DNA of 64,000 nt from Marinilactibacillus piezotolerans. Lineage in GTDB: Bacteria; Bacillota; Bacilli; Lactobacillales; Carnobacteriaceae_A. The notes below the pieces were generated by a model that did not search any database, was not told where the DNA came from, and saw only the letters and a program-made list of their open reading frames with translations. The stretch spans positions 1,240,001-1,304,000 of the forward strand of contig NZ_FWDP01000004.1 in NCBI RefSeq assembly GCF_900169305.1, in the 5' to 3' direction. The position numbers and the translations under genes are program-made. Positions 8,502 to 18,228 of this stretch are shown piece after piece; positions within the stretch are counted from its first letter, which is position 1; each line of letters begins with the position of its first letter.

Positions 8502-8662
8502 TTTTCCCCTCCTTCGAAAACGCTCTTCTACTTACTCTTTAGTTTACCGGATGTAACGCTGATTTTTAAAAATAATGCTTGTTTACATTTTAATATAAAT
8601 AAGATAAAAGATGCGAAGGATGACTGTTTCTGTTTATCTTCTCTTTTAGACTTGACAGGTTA

Positions 8663-8698
8663 TGCTATACTTGATGTAAATCGTAACCGTTACGTTTT
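8663..8698 (+). promoter_or_regulatory. Third Zur box over an extended -10 promoter
   Basis: Plus strand TGCTATACT (8663-8671) is an extended -10. AAATCGTAA-N3-TTACGTTTT (8678-8698; one mismatch to the perfect repeat) begins at the likely +1, as at the two other Zur promoters. A TTGACA also lies at 8652. The first gene downstream is the 34-residue ORF at 8732. Confidence 0.8.
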
Positions 8699-8731
8699 AA
8701 CTATACATTTTTAATCTTGGAGCTGATGTTA

Positions 8732-8836
8732 GTGATAGATACTCTTTTTGTACTATTTTGTATTCTAATTATGCGGCCGATGTTGTTCAGTGTGCCGATT
8801 TTAAATAGACACGCAAAATATTCTGTTTTTTTATGA
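8732..8836 (+). CDS. 34-residue hydrophobic peptide, putative Zur-regulated
   Basis: GTG 8732 lies nine bases after GGAG. An in-frame ATG at 8726 is too close to the SD. The product starts MIDTLFVLFCILIMRPML and ends NRHAKYSVFL: one hydrophobic segment of about 18 residues containing Cys and Met, then a basic tail with one His. It looks like a one-pass membrane peptide. No family recognised. It could also be a decayed gene end or a chance ORF; the promoter with a Zur box 34 bp upstream and the ribosome site are the support. Confidence 0.5.
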   Translation: MIDTLFVLFCILIMRPMLFSVPILNRHAKYSVFL

Positions 8837-8843
8837 AAAATGA

Positions 8844-8872
8844 TGGTCAAAATCTGGTACACTGATTACACT
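8844..8872 (+). promoter_or_regulatory. Possible promoter of the VOC gene
   Basis: TGGTCA (8844-8849), 17 bp, TACACT (8867-8872), 39 bp before the ATG. If real, the VOC gene is only partly dependent on the Zur promoter upstream. Confidence 0.4.
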
Positions 8873-8910
8873 CATTTATTTAGTCATTTGAATTTGAAAG
8901 GAGAATATTC

Positions 8911-9309
8911 ATGAGTAAGGGAGCCATTCATCACATTGAACTATATGTCTCCGATTTAGAACAGTCTACTCAATTCTGGGGATGGCTACTGGAAGCATTA
9001 GGCTACACTTCGTATCAAAAATGGGATAAGGGACAGAGCTGGAAACTGGAACAGTCTTATATTGTTTTCGTTCAGGCGGAAGAGCGCTTTTTGGATATCC
9101 CTTATCATCGTTGTCGAGTTGGATTGAATCATTTGGCTTTCCACGCTGACTCCCGTCAGCATGTGGATACACTGACTGAACAATTAAAAGAAAAGCATGT
9201 CCCTATTCTGTATACAGACCGTCACCCTCACGCTGGAGGAGAACATCACTATGCCGTCTACTTTGAAGACCCGGATAGAATTAAAGTAGAGCTAGCAGCA
9301 TCTGAATAA
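8911..9309 (+). CDS. VOC (glyoxalase/dioxygenase-fold) family protein
   Basis: A 132-residue protein with paired beta-alpha-beta-beta-beta modules of the vicinal oxygen chelate fold: AIHHIELYVSDLEQSTQFWGWLL at the start and GEHHYAVYFEDPDRIKVELAA at the end. Candidate metal ligands are His at residue 8, His in LNHLAFH, and Glu in KVELAA. It resembles small glyoxalase-like proteins of unknown substrate. AAAGGAGAA precedes ATG 8911. It sits downstream of the Zur-controlled peptide on the same strand, so metal-dependent expression is possible. The substrate cannot be inferred. Confidence 0.85.
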   Translation: MSKGAIHHIELYVSDLEQSTQFWGWLLEALGYTSYQKWDKGQSWKLEQSYIVFVQAEERFLDIPYHRCRVGLNHLAFHADSRQHVDTLTEQLKEKHVPILYTDRHPHAGGEHHYAVYFEDPDRIKVELAASE

Positions 9310-9369
9310 AAAGACCCTCTCTATCGATTCCTTCTATTGATTCCTTGCTAACCGCTTGCACAAACCTAA

Positions 9370-9400
9370 AAAGAGCAAACCGAGAACCGGCTTGCTCTTT
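9370..9400. terminator. Bidirectional terminator between VOC gene and veg
   Basis: AAAGAGCAAACCG (9370-9382) pairs with CGGCTTGCTCTTT (9388-9400), one G-T pair. T-runs exist on both strands; it serves the converging VOC and veg genes. Confidence 0.8.
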
Positions 9401-9428
9401 ACTAAGTACATTTTTATTCGCTATTTGA

Positions 9429-9668
9429 TTAATTGTTTAAAAATTCTAATTCGACTGTCTGTGTCAATACGTCTGTATAACTGTAGGATACTCGTTCAAA
9501 TGCATTCTCTTCCTGATTCAATTCCACAATGAACACAGCAGGATACGTTTCTGATAAAATTCCTTTGCGTTCCGTTGTTTTCTTTCTTCCGGCTTGAGCT
9601 GTCAATCTAATCTCTTTCCCTAGATGACCGTCAAGATTTTGCTTAATACTTGCTATAGTAATTGGCAT
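9429..9668 (-). CDS. veg: Veg family protein
   Basis: A 79-residue protein, [20 protein letters not shown]..., with the Veg motif [24 protein letters not shown]. In B. subtilis Veg is highly expressed and affects biofilm formation; its biochemical role is uncertain. A GAGGTGA site precedes the start, and a TATACT -10 lies about 40 bp upstream. The position next to ksgA is the classic one. Confidence 0.95.
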   Translation of the reverse strand: MPITIASIKQNLDGHLGKEIRLTAQAGRKKTTERKGILSETYPAVFIVELNQEENAFERVSYSYTDVLTQTVELEFLNN

Positions 9669-10146
9669 AATCTATTCACCTCACAAAGTTATAAGCACAG
9701 TATACCATAAAAATCCGAAAATTAAAAGTTTATTTGAAGAAGAAGGTTTGTTTCAAACCTTATCTTAAAAACTCATTTTTCTCTAATAAATACGTCTCAA
9801 GCTGTTTACACCGGTCAAATGCATTGATACCAACAGATTTTTATCGGATTATTTTAACAACCTCAAAATAATCTATCCTTCTTTCTCATCAATCCTTTAA
9901 AAATTAATGCTTATTTACAGTATTTTTACTTTATTTACCTATTCAATATGCAGATATTCTTCAACAATGCGTTAAAATGGTCAGTTTTCACTTATCAGGA
10001 TAGATGACTAATTATCAGTCACTTTCCAGATCACTTATCTGTGATTTTCAAAGAACTTAACGACCGATAAAAGTAAAACCGAACATTACAAGTATCCCTA
10101 ATTCATTTATATAGAAATTCTCTTCATTTCTTTTGAAAATAACCTC
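9669..10146. other. AT-rich gap between veg and ksgA
   Basis: About 480 bp without a convincing gene. It contains the veg promoter (TATACT near 9705 on the minus strand) and small inverted repeats such as AAGGTTTG/CAAACCTT near 9745-9760. I see no riboswitch or tRNA. A small RNA cannot be excluded. Confidence 0.5.
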
Positions 10147-10181
10147 AAAAAAGACGAAGAACGCTCGAGGTTCTTCGTCTT
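10147..10181 (-). terminator. Terminator of ksgA
   Basis: Twelve-bp perfect stem AAGACGAAGAAC (10151-10162) with GTTCTTCGTCTT (10170-10181), then TTTTTTGAGG on the minus strand. Confidence 0.9.
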
Positions 10182-10212
10182 AAGTGATTTATTTAAATGT
10201 TAAGGTGTTTTC

Positions 10213-11109
10213 TTATTTTAAAACTGTTAGTTGTTCAGCCACCAACGCATCTGATAGTCTGCCGAATTCTTTTAAGGACAGCGTTTCACCGCGTCTTTTA
10301 GGATCAATTTCAGCTTGGTCTAAAGCGCGCTGAAGCTTCTCTTTAATTTCTGGTTCTTTCCCGTAAGCTGACTGCAGGTTGTTCCATAGCGTTTTTCTTC
10401 TTTGAACAAATGCTGCTCGTGCGACTTGGAAAAAGGCTTTTTCGTCTTTGACCACAACTTCAGGTACTGATTTTCGACTCAGACGAATAACTGCTGATTC
10501 GACATTCGGCTGCGGCGTAAAGACCGTTTTCGGAACGATAAAGGCAACTTCTGCATCCATATAATATTGTACGGCGATTGAAAGCGAACCATAGGCTTTT
10601 GTGCTTGGTCTAGCTGAAAGGCGATTGGCAACTTCTTTCTGCATCATCAAAACCATACTGTCGATTGGCAGATTCGACTCTAAAAACCCTAGAATAATTG
10701 GAGTCGTTACATAATAAGGCAAGTTTGCAATGACGACTACTCGTTCAGCTTCTTTCAGATATTCTTCTTCAAAGGTTTTTAAATCGGCTTTCAATACATC
10801 CTGATGAATGATTTTTACATTCGGATAAGGAGACAGTGTATCCGCCAGCACCGGCAAAAGTCTATCATCGATTTCAAAAGCTATCACTTCTTTTGCTTTT
10901 TTAGCAATTTGTTCCGTCAAAGCCCCGATGCCCGGTCCAACCTCGATTACAGTCGTTTGGTCATCAATCTCTCCAGCAGAAACGATTTTTTCCAGTATGT
11001 TCGTGTCTACAATGAAGTTCTGGCCTAAACTCTTTTTGGCTGCCAGTTGATATTTATCTAATATCGCTTTTGTTCTGGCTGGGGTCGCAATGTCTTTAAA
11101 TTCAGTCAT
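10213..11109 (-). CDS. ksgA: 16S rRNA (adenine1518-N6/adenine1519-N6) dimethyltransferase
   Basis: A 298-residue RsmA/KsgA methyltransferase. [22 protein letters not shown] motif [15 protein letters not shown] and catalytic [11 protein letters not shown] are present. It dimethylates two adjacent adenines of 16S rRNA late in 30S assembly. The start overlaps the end of rnmV by 8 bases, so the two are translationally coupled in tatD-rnmV-ksgA. Confidence 0.97.
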   Translation of the reverse strand: MTEFKDIATPARTKAILDKYQLAAKKSLGQNFIVDTNILEKIVSAGEIDDQTTVIEVGPGIGALTEQIAKKAKEVIAFEIDDRLLPVLADTLSPYPNVKIIHQDVLKADLKTFEEEYLKEAERVVVIANLPYYVTTPIILGFLESNLPIDSMVLMMQKEVANRLSARPSTKAYGSLSIAVQYYMDAEVAFIVPKTVFTPQPNVESAVIRLSRKSVPEVVVKDEKAFFQVARAAFVQRRKTLWNNLQSAYGKEPEIKEKLQRALDQAEIDPKRRGETLSLKEFGRLSDALVAEQLTVLK

Positions 11110-11665
11110 TTGCTTCCTCCTTTCTAATGTCTTTTAACGTTTTTTCTACCGTATCCTGGGAAATACCAAACATGTTCAATCTCTTCTCCAGCTGCTTACC
11201 ATTTGTATATCCAATTCTAAGAGCATCACCGAGTTTGATCCGCAATTGCTTGGCATTCGGACCGCCCATCAGTCCTTCCCGAAGTAAAAACTTGCGGTCG
11301 ATTGTTGGGCTTTCGCCGACCTGTTCACTATATAAGCCGTCCAGTGCCGCTTGAATCGTTTCAATAGAAGCATGCTCGATACCGAGACTGCCTTTTTTGT
11401 TTGGTCTAGCTTCCTCTTGGCTTAAAAAGGCGTGTTTTATGCCTGGTACTCTTCGAGAAATAATTTTCCGGATTTTCTCTCCTGGGGCATCCGGATCCGT
11501 AAAAACGATTACGCCTCTTTTCTGCTGTGCATGTTCAATCTCAATCAGGGTCGCTTCATCAATAGCTGACCCATTTGTTTCAATTGTATCTGCATTGACA
11601 GCAAGCTGAATACGTTTTGTATCATCTCTGCCTTCTACCACAATGATTTCTTTGATTTTCTTCAT
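11102..11665 (-). CDS. rnmV: Ribonuclease M5
   Basis: A 187-residue Toprim nuclease. [19 protein letters not shown] carries the catalytic Glu, and [18 protein letters not shown] the DxD motif. RNase M5 performs the final maturation of 5S rRNA with L18. It follows tatD by 15 bp and overlaps ksgA, the standard Firmicutes order. Confidence 0.96.
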   Translation of the reverse strand: MKKIKEIIVVEGRDDTKRIQLAVNADTIETNGSAIDEATLIEIEHAQQKRGVIVFTDPDAPGEKIRKIISRRVPGIKHAFLSQEEARPNKKGSLGIEHASIETIQAALDGLYSEQVGESPTIDRKFLLREGLMGGPNAKQLRIKLGDALRIGYTNGKQLEKRLNMFGISQDTVEKTLKDIRKEEAND

Positions 11666-11680
11666 CTTGCAGCTCCCAGT

Positions 11681-12445
11681 TTAACTCAATCTGAATAAAC
11701 GATGTGCATTTTCAGTTGTTTGTTTTGCAACTTCTTCAACTGGCAAGTCTCTCTGCTTCGCAATTTCCTCGGCTACAAACCGTACGTAACTTGGTTCATT
11801 GCGTTTTCCGCGATAAGGAACAGGGGTTAGATAAGGGGCATCTGTTTCAATCAGCAGCTTCTCAAACGGTACAGCTTTCGCCACTTCTTTAACTTCAGGC
11901 GCATTTTTGAATGTCACGACTCCACTGAGTGAAATATGCATCCCCAAATCCAGAAATTTTTCCATCCAGTAAGTGTCAACATTAAAACTGTGCATGATTC
12001 CGCCAATGCTTTCAATGTTTTCCTCTTTCAAAATCTTATACGTGTCCTCTGTTGCATCTCGGTTATGGATACTGATCGGCAGATTCAATTCTTTCGCTAC
12101 TCGTATTTGACGTCTGAATGCTGTGTACTGAGCTTCTCGCGGAGTATCCCAGTAATAGTCCAGTCCCATTTCCCCCATAGCTACTACGCCCGGGGTCTGC
12201 AGCTGCTGGATCAATTTTTCTTCCACTGCATCTGTATAAGTCTCTGAGTCGGTTGGATGCCAGCCGATGATAGCATAAACGCCTTCATAGTTATTGGTCA
12301 GCTCTAATGCTTTTTTTATTGTGGGTGTATCAAATCCTACGATTGCCATCTGATTGACCTTTTGTCTGCGCGCTTCTTCGATCAAAGCGGCTTCTTCGCC
12401 TTTAAATTTTTCAACGTTCAAATGCGTATGTGTGTCAAAAAACAT
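11681..12445 (-). CDS. tatD: TatD family metal-dependent hydrolase
   Basis: A 254-residue TIM-barrel hydrolase: FFDTHTHLN (HxH metal site), GEMGLDYYWDTP (Glu ligand), ISIHNRDA, MHSFN and the C-terminal LIETDAPYLTPVPYRGKRNEPSYV. TatD-type enzymes are 3'-5' DNases or deoxyribonucleases that act in DNA repair. It lies between metG and rnmV. Confidence 0.95.
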   Translation of the reverse strand: MFFDTHTHLNVEKFKGEEAALIEEARRQKVNQMAIVGFDTPTIKKALELTNNYEGVYAIIGWHPTDSETYTDAVEEKLIQQLQTPGVVAMGEMGLDYYWDTPREAQYTAFRRQIRVAKELNLPISIHNRDATEDTYKILKEENIESIGGIMHSFNVDTYWMEKFLDLGMHISLSGVVTFKNAPEVKEVAKAVPFEKLLIETDAPYLTPVPYRGKRNEPSYVRFVAEEIAKQRDLPVEEVAKQTTENAHRLFRLS

Positions 12446-12514
12446 TTTCTAATCTGCTCCTTTGAAAATCGGTTACCTTTATAGTAACAGATTGCCTTTT
12501 TTAGTGCACTGTTC

Positions 12515-12548
12515 AAAAAGAAAGAGCTAGGTTTCCCTAACTCTTTCT
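12515..12548 (-). terminator. Terminator of metG
   Basis: Stem AAAGAGCTAGG/CCTAACTCTTT with one wobble pair near 12520-12547, followed on the minus strand by CTTTTTGAAC. Confidence 0.75.
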
Positions 12549-12577
12549 CATTGATATAATCAATGCTTCTTTATTCT

Positions 12578-14707
<2,130 letters not shown>

Positions 14708-14778
14708 TCATTGATATACTTACACAGTATAGCATACAACCACCCTAGATTGAAGATGAGAACCGCAACCGTGTGTTA

Positions 14779-15359
14779 GGAATTGGAGTTGGATTGTATA
14801 TCCTGAATCAGCTCCTGAAAATTGGAGACAATTGTTAGATGAAACAGGAGAAAAGTGGATAGAAAGCCCCCTGCATGATAAAGATATAAACGAAACGACT
14901 GATGAAATAAAAAAACCTCACTGGCATATAATAATTTCGTTTACTAACAAAAAAAGCTATAAACAAGCGTTATATATCTCTGAAATGCTGAATGCACCAG
15001 AACCAAAAAAAGTTGCTAGTTTACAAGGTTCAGTTCAATATTTGTGGCACAGAAACAATCCTGAAAAGTATCAGTATGATAAAAGTGAAGTTGTTGCTCA
15101 TAATGGTTTTAAATATCGTCAATATTTAACAGATGTTGGAGTAGATACGGATGTCATTCTGCAAGAAATAGTGCAATGGATTCGTGAATCTAACTGTTAT
15201 GAATATGGGGATTTAGTTGATTGTGCTGTATCTGAAAAGTTCGATGATTGGTTTCCTACCGTTAGAAGTCAAACGATCTTTTTAACTGCTTATCTACGCT
15301 CTAATCGGCATAAGCCTTTTAAAAAAATAGATAGAGAAACTGGAGAGATATTGGAATGA
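14779..15359 (+). pseudogene. Rep protein of a rolling-circle plasmid, truncated and frameshifted
   Basis: The segment from 14779 reads RNWSWIVYPESAPE, the N-terminal Rep_2 (pMV158 RepB-like) motif. It then loses one A near 14818-14823, so the rest is in another frame: TTG 14832 onward LLDETGEKWIESPLHDKD, KPHWHIIISF (the HUH metal motif as HWH) and GSVQYLWHRNNPEKYQYDKS. The family starts about 10 residues earlier, and those codons are missing. It would have nicked the plus origin. A 176-residue fragment could be made from TTG 14832 but lacks the start of the domain. Confidence 0.8.
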
Positions 15360-15505
15360 TGGATAGAGAAAAAGAATTACAAGCTGAAATTAAAAATTTA
15401 AAAAAAGAGAATGAAGAATTAAAAAAGCGAATTGAGAGATATAGGGAAATTGAAGTGGAATTATCAACGGAAGTTGATTTACTGAGAAATGGAATTATTG
15501 AATAA
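15356..15505 (+). CDS. Small coiled-coil protein downstream of rep
   Basis: A 49-residue protein MMDREKELQAEIKNLKKENE... made of heptads rich in Glu, Lys and Leu: one coiled coil. Its ATG overlaps the rep stop (ATGA). Similar short coiled-coil genes often follow rep in rolling-circle plasmids of Firmicutes; function unknown. The preceding gene is damaged, so expression is doubtful. Confidence 0.6.
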   Translation: MMDREKELQAEIKNLKKENEELKKRIERYREIEVELSTEVDLLRNGIIE

Positions 15506-15562
15506 TAAAAGCCTCCTGACGAAAGTCGAAGGGGGTTTTTATTTTGGTTTGAGGCTTGCATA

Positions 15563-15651
15563 CCTACTGAAAAAGTAGGGCAGCAAAACGTCAAACAGGT
15601 ATCAGCTAATTGCACCATAAGGGTGCGCTGATACTCGGCTCAAAAGAGCCG
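15563..15651 (+). repeat. Cluster of three hairpins, possible single-strand origin
   Basis: Three inverted repeats follow each other: CCTACT...AGTAGG (15563-15579), a two-level stem GTATCAGC/GCTGATAC (15599-15634) enclosing GCACC/GGTGC, and CGGCTC-AAAA-GAGCCG (15636-15651). Position after rep and before oriT fits a lagging-strand origin of a rolling-circle plasmid. No sso consensus was verified. Confidence 0.45.
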
Positions 15652-15681
15652 ACAGAGCCGTCTGCAAGACCCCTCGGCGAG

Positions 15682-15724
15682 CCCACCTTTACGAAGTAAA
15701 GTATAGTGGGTTATACTTTACATA
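15682..15724 (+). other. oriT: MobV-type origin of transfer (oriT)
   Basis: TAAAGTATA-GTGGGT-TATACTTTA (15697-15720) is a perfect 9-bp inverted repeat. It is preceded by CTTTAC-GAA-GTAAAG and CCCAC/GTGGG. This matches, from memory, the pMV158 oriT core in which MobM cuts in TAGTGTG/TTATAC; the equivalent cut lies between 15710 and 15711. No mob gene is present in the window, so it could only work with a relaxase in trans. Confidence 0.8.
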
Positions 15725-15785
15725 GAAGTAGTCACCGAATTCCAGTTAGAAACTATTTTGTAACTACGTTTTGAGGAGGAGTAAA

Positions 15786-15860
15786 ATGCTTTCCTACGTC
15801 CGACATTACCCACTAGCGATAGCTAAATTAATGTGTCTGTGCTCCCCTAAAATCTGCTGA
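15786..15860 (+). CDS. 24-residue Cys-rich peptide upstream of cadD
   Basis: ATG 15786 follows a very strong GAGGAGGAG site. The peptide starts MLSYVRHYPLAIAKL and ends CLCSPKIC: three cysteines and one His in the second half. It stops 33 bp before cadD. It could be a leader peptide coupled to cadD expression, or a chimeric remnant of a plasmid gene start. No family recognised. Confidence 0.4.
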   Translation: MLSYVRHYPLAIAKLMCLCSPKIC

Positions 15861-15892
15861 TTTATTACTGACTAACACAGGAGGTTTTTTTT

Positions 15893-16516
15893 ATGGGACA
15901 GACAATCATATCTGCTATTGGTGTTTATATTTCCACCAGTATCGATTATTTAATTATTTTGATTATTTTATTTGCACAGCTATCACAGAATAAACAGAAA
16001 TGGCATATTTATGCGGGGCAATATCTAGGCACAGGCTTACTTGTAGGGGCGAGTTTAGTTGCTGCTTATGTCGTCAATTTCGTGCCTGAAGCATGGATGG
16101 TTGGATTGCTTGGTTTAATCCCTATCTATTTAGGGATTCGCTTTGCAATTGTTGGAGAAGGTGAGGAAGAAGAAGAAGAGGAAGAAATTATTGAAAGATT
16201 AGAACAAAGCAAGGCAAATCAACTGTTTTGGACAGTTACATTGCTGACAATTGCGTCTGGCGGAGATAATTTAGGTATCTATATACCTTATTTTGCTTCG
16301 TTAGATTGGTCACAGACCCTCGTGGCGTTGCTTGTGTTTGCAATCGGCATAATTATCTTTTGCGAGCTTAGTCGGGTGCTATCCTCTATTCCGTTAATAT
16401 CCGAGACAATTGAAAAATACGAGCGAATCATTGTGCCCTTAGTATTCATTCCACTTGGACTATACATCATGTATGAAAGTGGTACGATAGAGACTTTTCT
16501 GAACTTTATTTTATAG
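15893..16516 (+). CDS. cadD: CadD-family cadmium resistance transporter
   Basis: A 207-residue membrane protein, MGQTIISAIGVYISTSIDYLIILI..., with five or six helices and an acidic cytoplasmic stretch (EEEEEEEEIIERLEQ, about 85-100). ASGGDNLGIYIPYF is the CadD motif. CadD proteins, typical of staphylococcal plasmids, give cadmium resistance by efflux or binding. AGGAGG precedes the ATG. The usual regulator gene cadX is absent. An IS begins 5 bp after the stop, so no native terminator remains. Confidence 0.92.
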   Translation: MGQTIISAIGVYISTSIDYLIILIILFAQLSQNKQKWHIYAGQYLGTGLLVGASLVAAYVVNFVPEAWMVGLLGLIPIYLGIRFAIVGEGEEEEEEEEIIERLEQSKANQLFWTVTLLTIASGGDNLGIYIPYFASLDWSQTLVALLVFAIGIIIFCELSRVLSSIPLISETIEKYERIIVPLVFIPLGLYIMYESGTIETFLNFIL

Positions 16517-16565
16517 ATAAAAAAGCCCCTTAAAGGTACTTACCCCTTAAAGTTAGAGTTTAATA

Positions 16566-17433
16566 TTATGCAGCCTCTTGGCTGGTTTGAGTTCGGTATT
16601 CCACTGGACTTAGGCCAGCCAATTTTTGTTTTCCACGAATAGTGTTGTACCACTCAATATACTCTTCGATTTCTTTTTTGAGTTCCTCATACGCCTTCAA
16701 AGGCTCTCCGTGATACATTTCTTGTTTCATAATGCCAAAAAAATTCTCCATCGCCGCGTTATCAGAACACGTTGCTTTACGAGACATACTTTGAAAAACC
16801 TTGTTTTTCTTCAAATAAGTTCTCCATTTTTTGTATTGATAATGCCAGCCTTGATCGGAATGAATCGTCGTACGCACTGTAGCGTTGTTTTTAACTACCT
16901 GAACAGCTTCCTTTAGTGGATGTATTACTAAATCCAAAGTTGGATGATGACTGAGGCCATAAGAAATGACTTCTCCATTATATAAATCCATAATAGGATT
17001 GAGATAGAGTTTATAGCCTCCAAGACATTTGAATTCCGTAATATCTGTCACTAATTTTTGTAAAGGATAAGGAGTAGTAAACCGTCGGTTTAGAAGGTTT
17101 TTCGCAACTTTTCCTACTGTTCCTTTGTAAGAGTTATATTTACGTGTTTTACGGGTGAACTTAGTACACTTTTAAGTGGAGTTCTTTCATCAATCGATAA
17201 ACTTTTTTATGATTGCTTTTGATTCCAGTCTTATTCAACTCTTTCGTGATGCGCTTGTATCCATATCGCTCTTTGAAGTGATAAAATAGCTCGGAAATAG
17301 TTTCTTTTAAGAATAGATTCTGATCTGCTTTGTTCCATCGCTTTACATGATAATGATACGTAGCTTCAGGAATGCCTACTACTACAAGTACATCCTTTAG
17401 TCTGTATCCTTCTTCTTTGAGCTCGAACGCCAC
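16566..17433 (-). pseudogene. IS150-type orfB transposase, frameshifted
   Basis: The first part (17433-17161) covers the N-terminal helix-turn-helix region FYHFKERYGYKRITKELN. It stops at TAA after HLKVY. A +1 shift near 17165-17175 restores the family sequence TRKYNSYKGTVGKVAKNLLN and then the integrase core: TDITEF (Asp), HSDQGWHYQ (Asp) and ENFFGIMKQEMYHG (Glu). The DDE triad is present but split across frames by one extra base, so the element is probably inactive. Its start overlaps orfA, as in IS3 elements using programmed -1 frameshifting. Confidence 0.85.
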
Positions 17434-17960
17434 CGTTGCTTGTGCTTTTCGAGAAAGGCATTCGGATTCTTCTCGTAAGCTTCTAATTTTTTTAAGTAAG
17501 CATTCTCCAATCGGAGAAGCTCATTTTCCCGTTCCAGTTCTTGTTCTCTAGATAATTTATTTTGATCTTTAACTGTTTTTTTCTTTGGTTGCTTAGACAT
17601 AGAAGATCGCCCCTTGGCTTTAGGTTTCAGGCCTTCTATTCCTTCTTGATGAAACGCTCTATTCCAGTTCGCAATCATAGAAGATTCTCTGATTCCGAAG
17701 GAATCAGCCGTTTCTTGATAAGAAGCACCTGTTCGTTTCATAAAGTGTAATACATCTAATTTAAAATGAACAGAGTAGACTTCTTTAGATTTTTTACGCT
17801 TTAATCCATCTTCTCCAAAACGTTGATACAGCTGAACCCACTTTTTAACAGGTGTTTTACTAGGTAATCCGTATTTTTTCGCTAGTAACATATACCCTAA
17901 AGGTCCCTCCCGATATTCATTTACAATTCTTAACTTGAATTCAAAGCTATATTTTGCCAT
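17397..17960 (-). CDS. IS150-type orfA transposase subunit
   Basis: A 187-residue protein with two helix-turn-helix units (YSFEFKLRIVNEYREG and YSVHFKLDVLHFMKRT) and a basic, leucine-zipper C-terminus (LERENELLRLENAYLKKLE). It binds IS ends and would fuse to OrfB by frameshifting. Its ribosome site lies in the 3' arm of a strong hairpin. The gene itself looks intact. Confidence 0.88.
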   Translation of the reverse strand: MAKYSFEFKLRIVNEYREGPLGYMLLAKKYGLPSKTPVKKWVQLYQRFGEDGLKRKKSKEVYSVHFKLDVLHFMKRTGASYQETADSFGIRESSMIANWNRAFHQEGIEGLKPKAKGRSSMSKQPKKKTVKDQNKLSREQELERENELLRLENAYLKKLEAYEKNPNAFLEKHKQRWRSSSKKKDTD

Positions 17961-17961
17961 A

Positions 17962-18006
17962 CAAAAAACCCCCAGAAGTTAGATTGTTTACTCTAACTTC
18001 TGGGGG
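17962..18006 (-). terminator. IS-end hairpin that masks the transposase ribosome site
   Basis: Fifteen-bp perfect stem (17969-17983 with 17992-18006, 8-base loop), followed on the minus strand by GGGGGTTTTTTG and then the orfA ATG. It looks like a terminator against read-in transcription, and the GGGGG in its arm is the only SD-like sequence. Confidence 0.8.
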
Positions 18007-18163
18007 TCGGTACCAAATGGGGCTTTTCTTATATTTTTTTGAATCCTAACTTCAAAACCTCAGATACGTTTTTTTACCGCTAATTCGCCAAACCAAAGAA
18101 TGGAGTGTGTGTCAAGTTGTTGTAGGAAATCTCTAGAATCGCTTTTTCCTTTTATTGTTTTTC

Positions 18164-18216
18164 GCTGTTTACTGAGGGAGAAAGGCTCTGCGAGCCTTTC
18201 TCCCTCAGTAAACAGC
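18164..18216 (-). terminator. Perfect 25-bp hairpin after the ISLre2 transposase
   Basis: Left arm 18164-18188, loop TGC, right arm 18192-18216, no mismatch. The transposase stops at 18229. No long T-run follows; it may terminate transcription or block read-through. Confidence 0.8.
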
Positions 18217-18228
18217 CTTAAAATCTTT

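Larger units (their letters stand above)
14779..16520 (+). mobile_element. Integrated remnant of a rolling-circle cadmium-resistance plasmid
   Basis: The block holds a decayed pMV158-type rep gene, its small coiled-coil companion, clustered hairpins, a MobV oriT and cadD, all on the plus strand. It lies between chromosomal metG and the DUF454 gene. No mobilisation gene and no intact double-strand origin are recognisable. Both right-hand neighbours are insertion sequences, so the original plasmid junction is lost. Confidence 0.75.
16521..18027 (-). mobile_element. IS3-family (IS150-like) insertion sequence, frameshifted
   Basis: About 1.5 kb bounded by imperfect inverted repeats: AAAAGCCCC...GGTAC..ACCCC...AAGTTAGAGT at 16521-16559 and its complement at 17990-18027. 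It holds orfA and a broken orfB on the minus strand. No clear target duplication was seen. It lies directly after cadD. Confidence 0.88.

Noticed and set aside
9669-10146. Long AT-rich gap considered as a small RNA or lost gene
   Set aside because: No strong hairpin-terminator pair or ORF was found apart from the neighbouring terminators; too little to claim.
18028-18103. Spacer between the two IS elements considered as a separate feature
   Set aside because: Only 76 bp with no repeat or ORF; probably leftover plasmid or chromosomal sequence.
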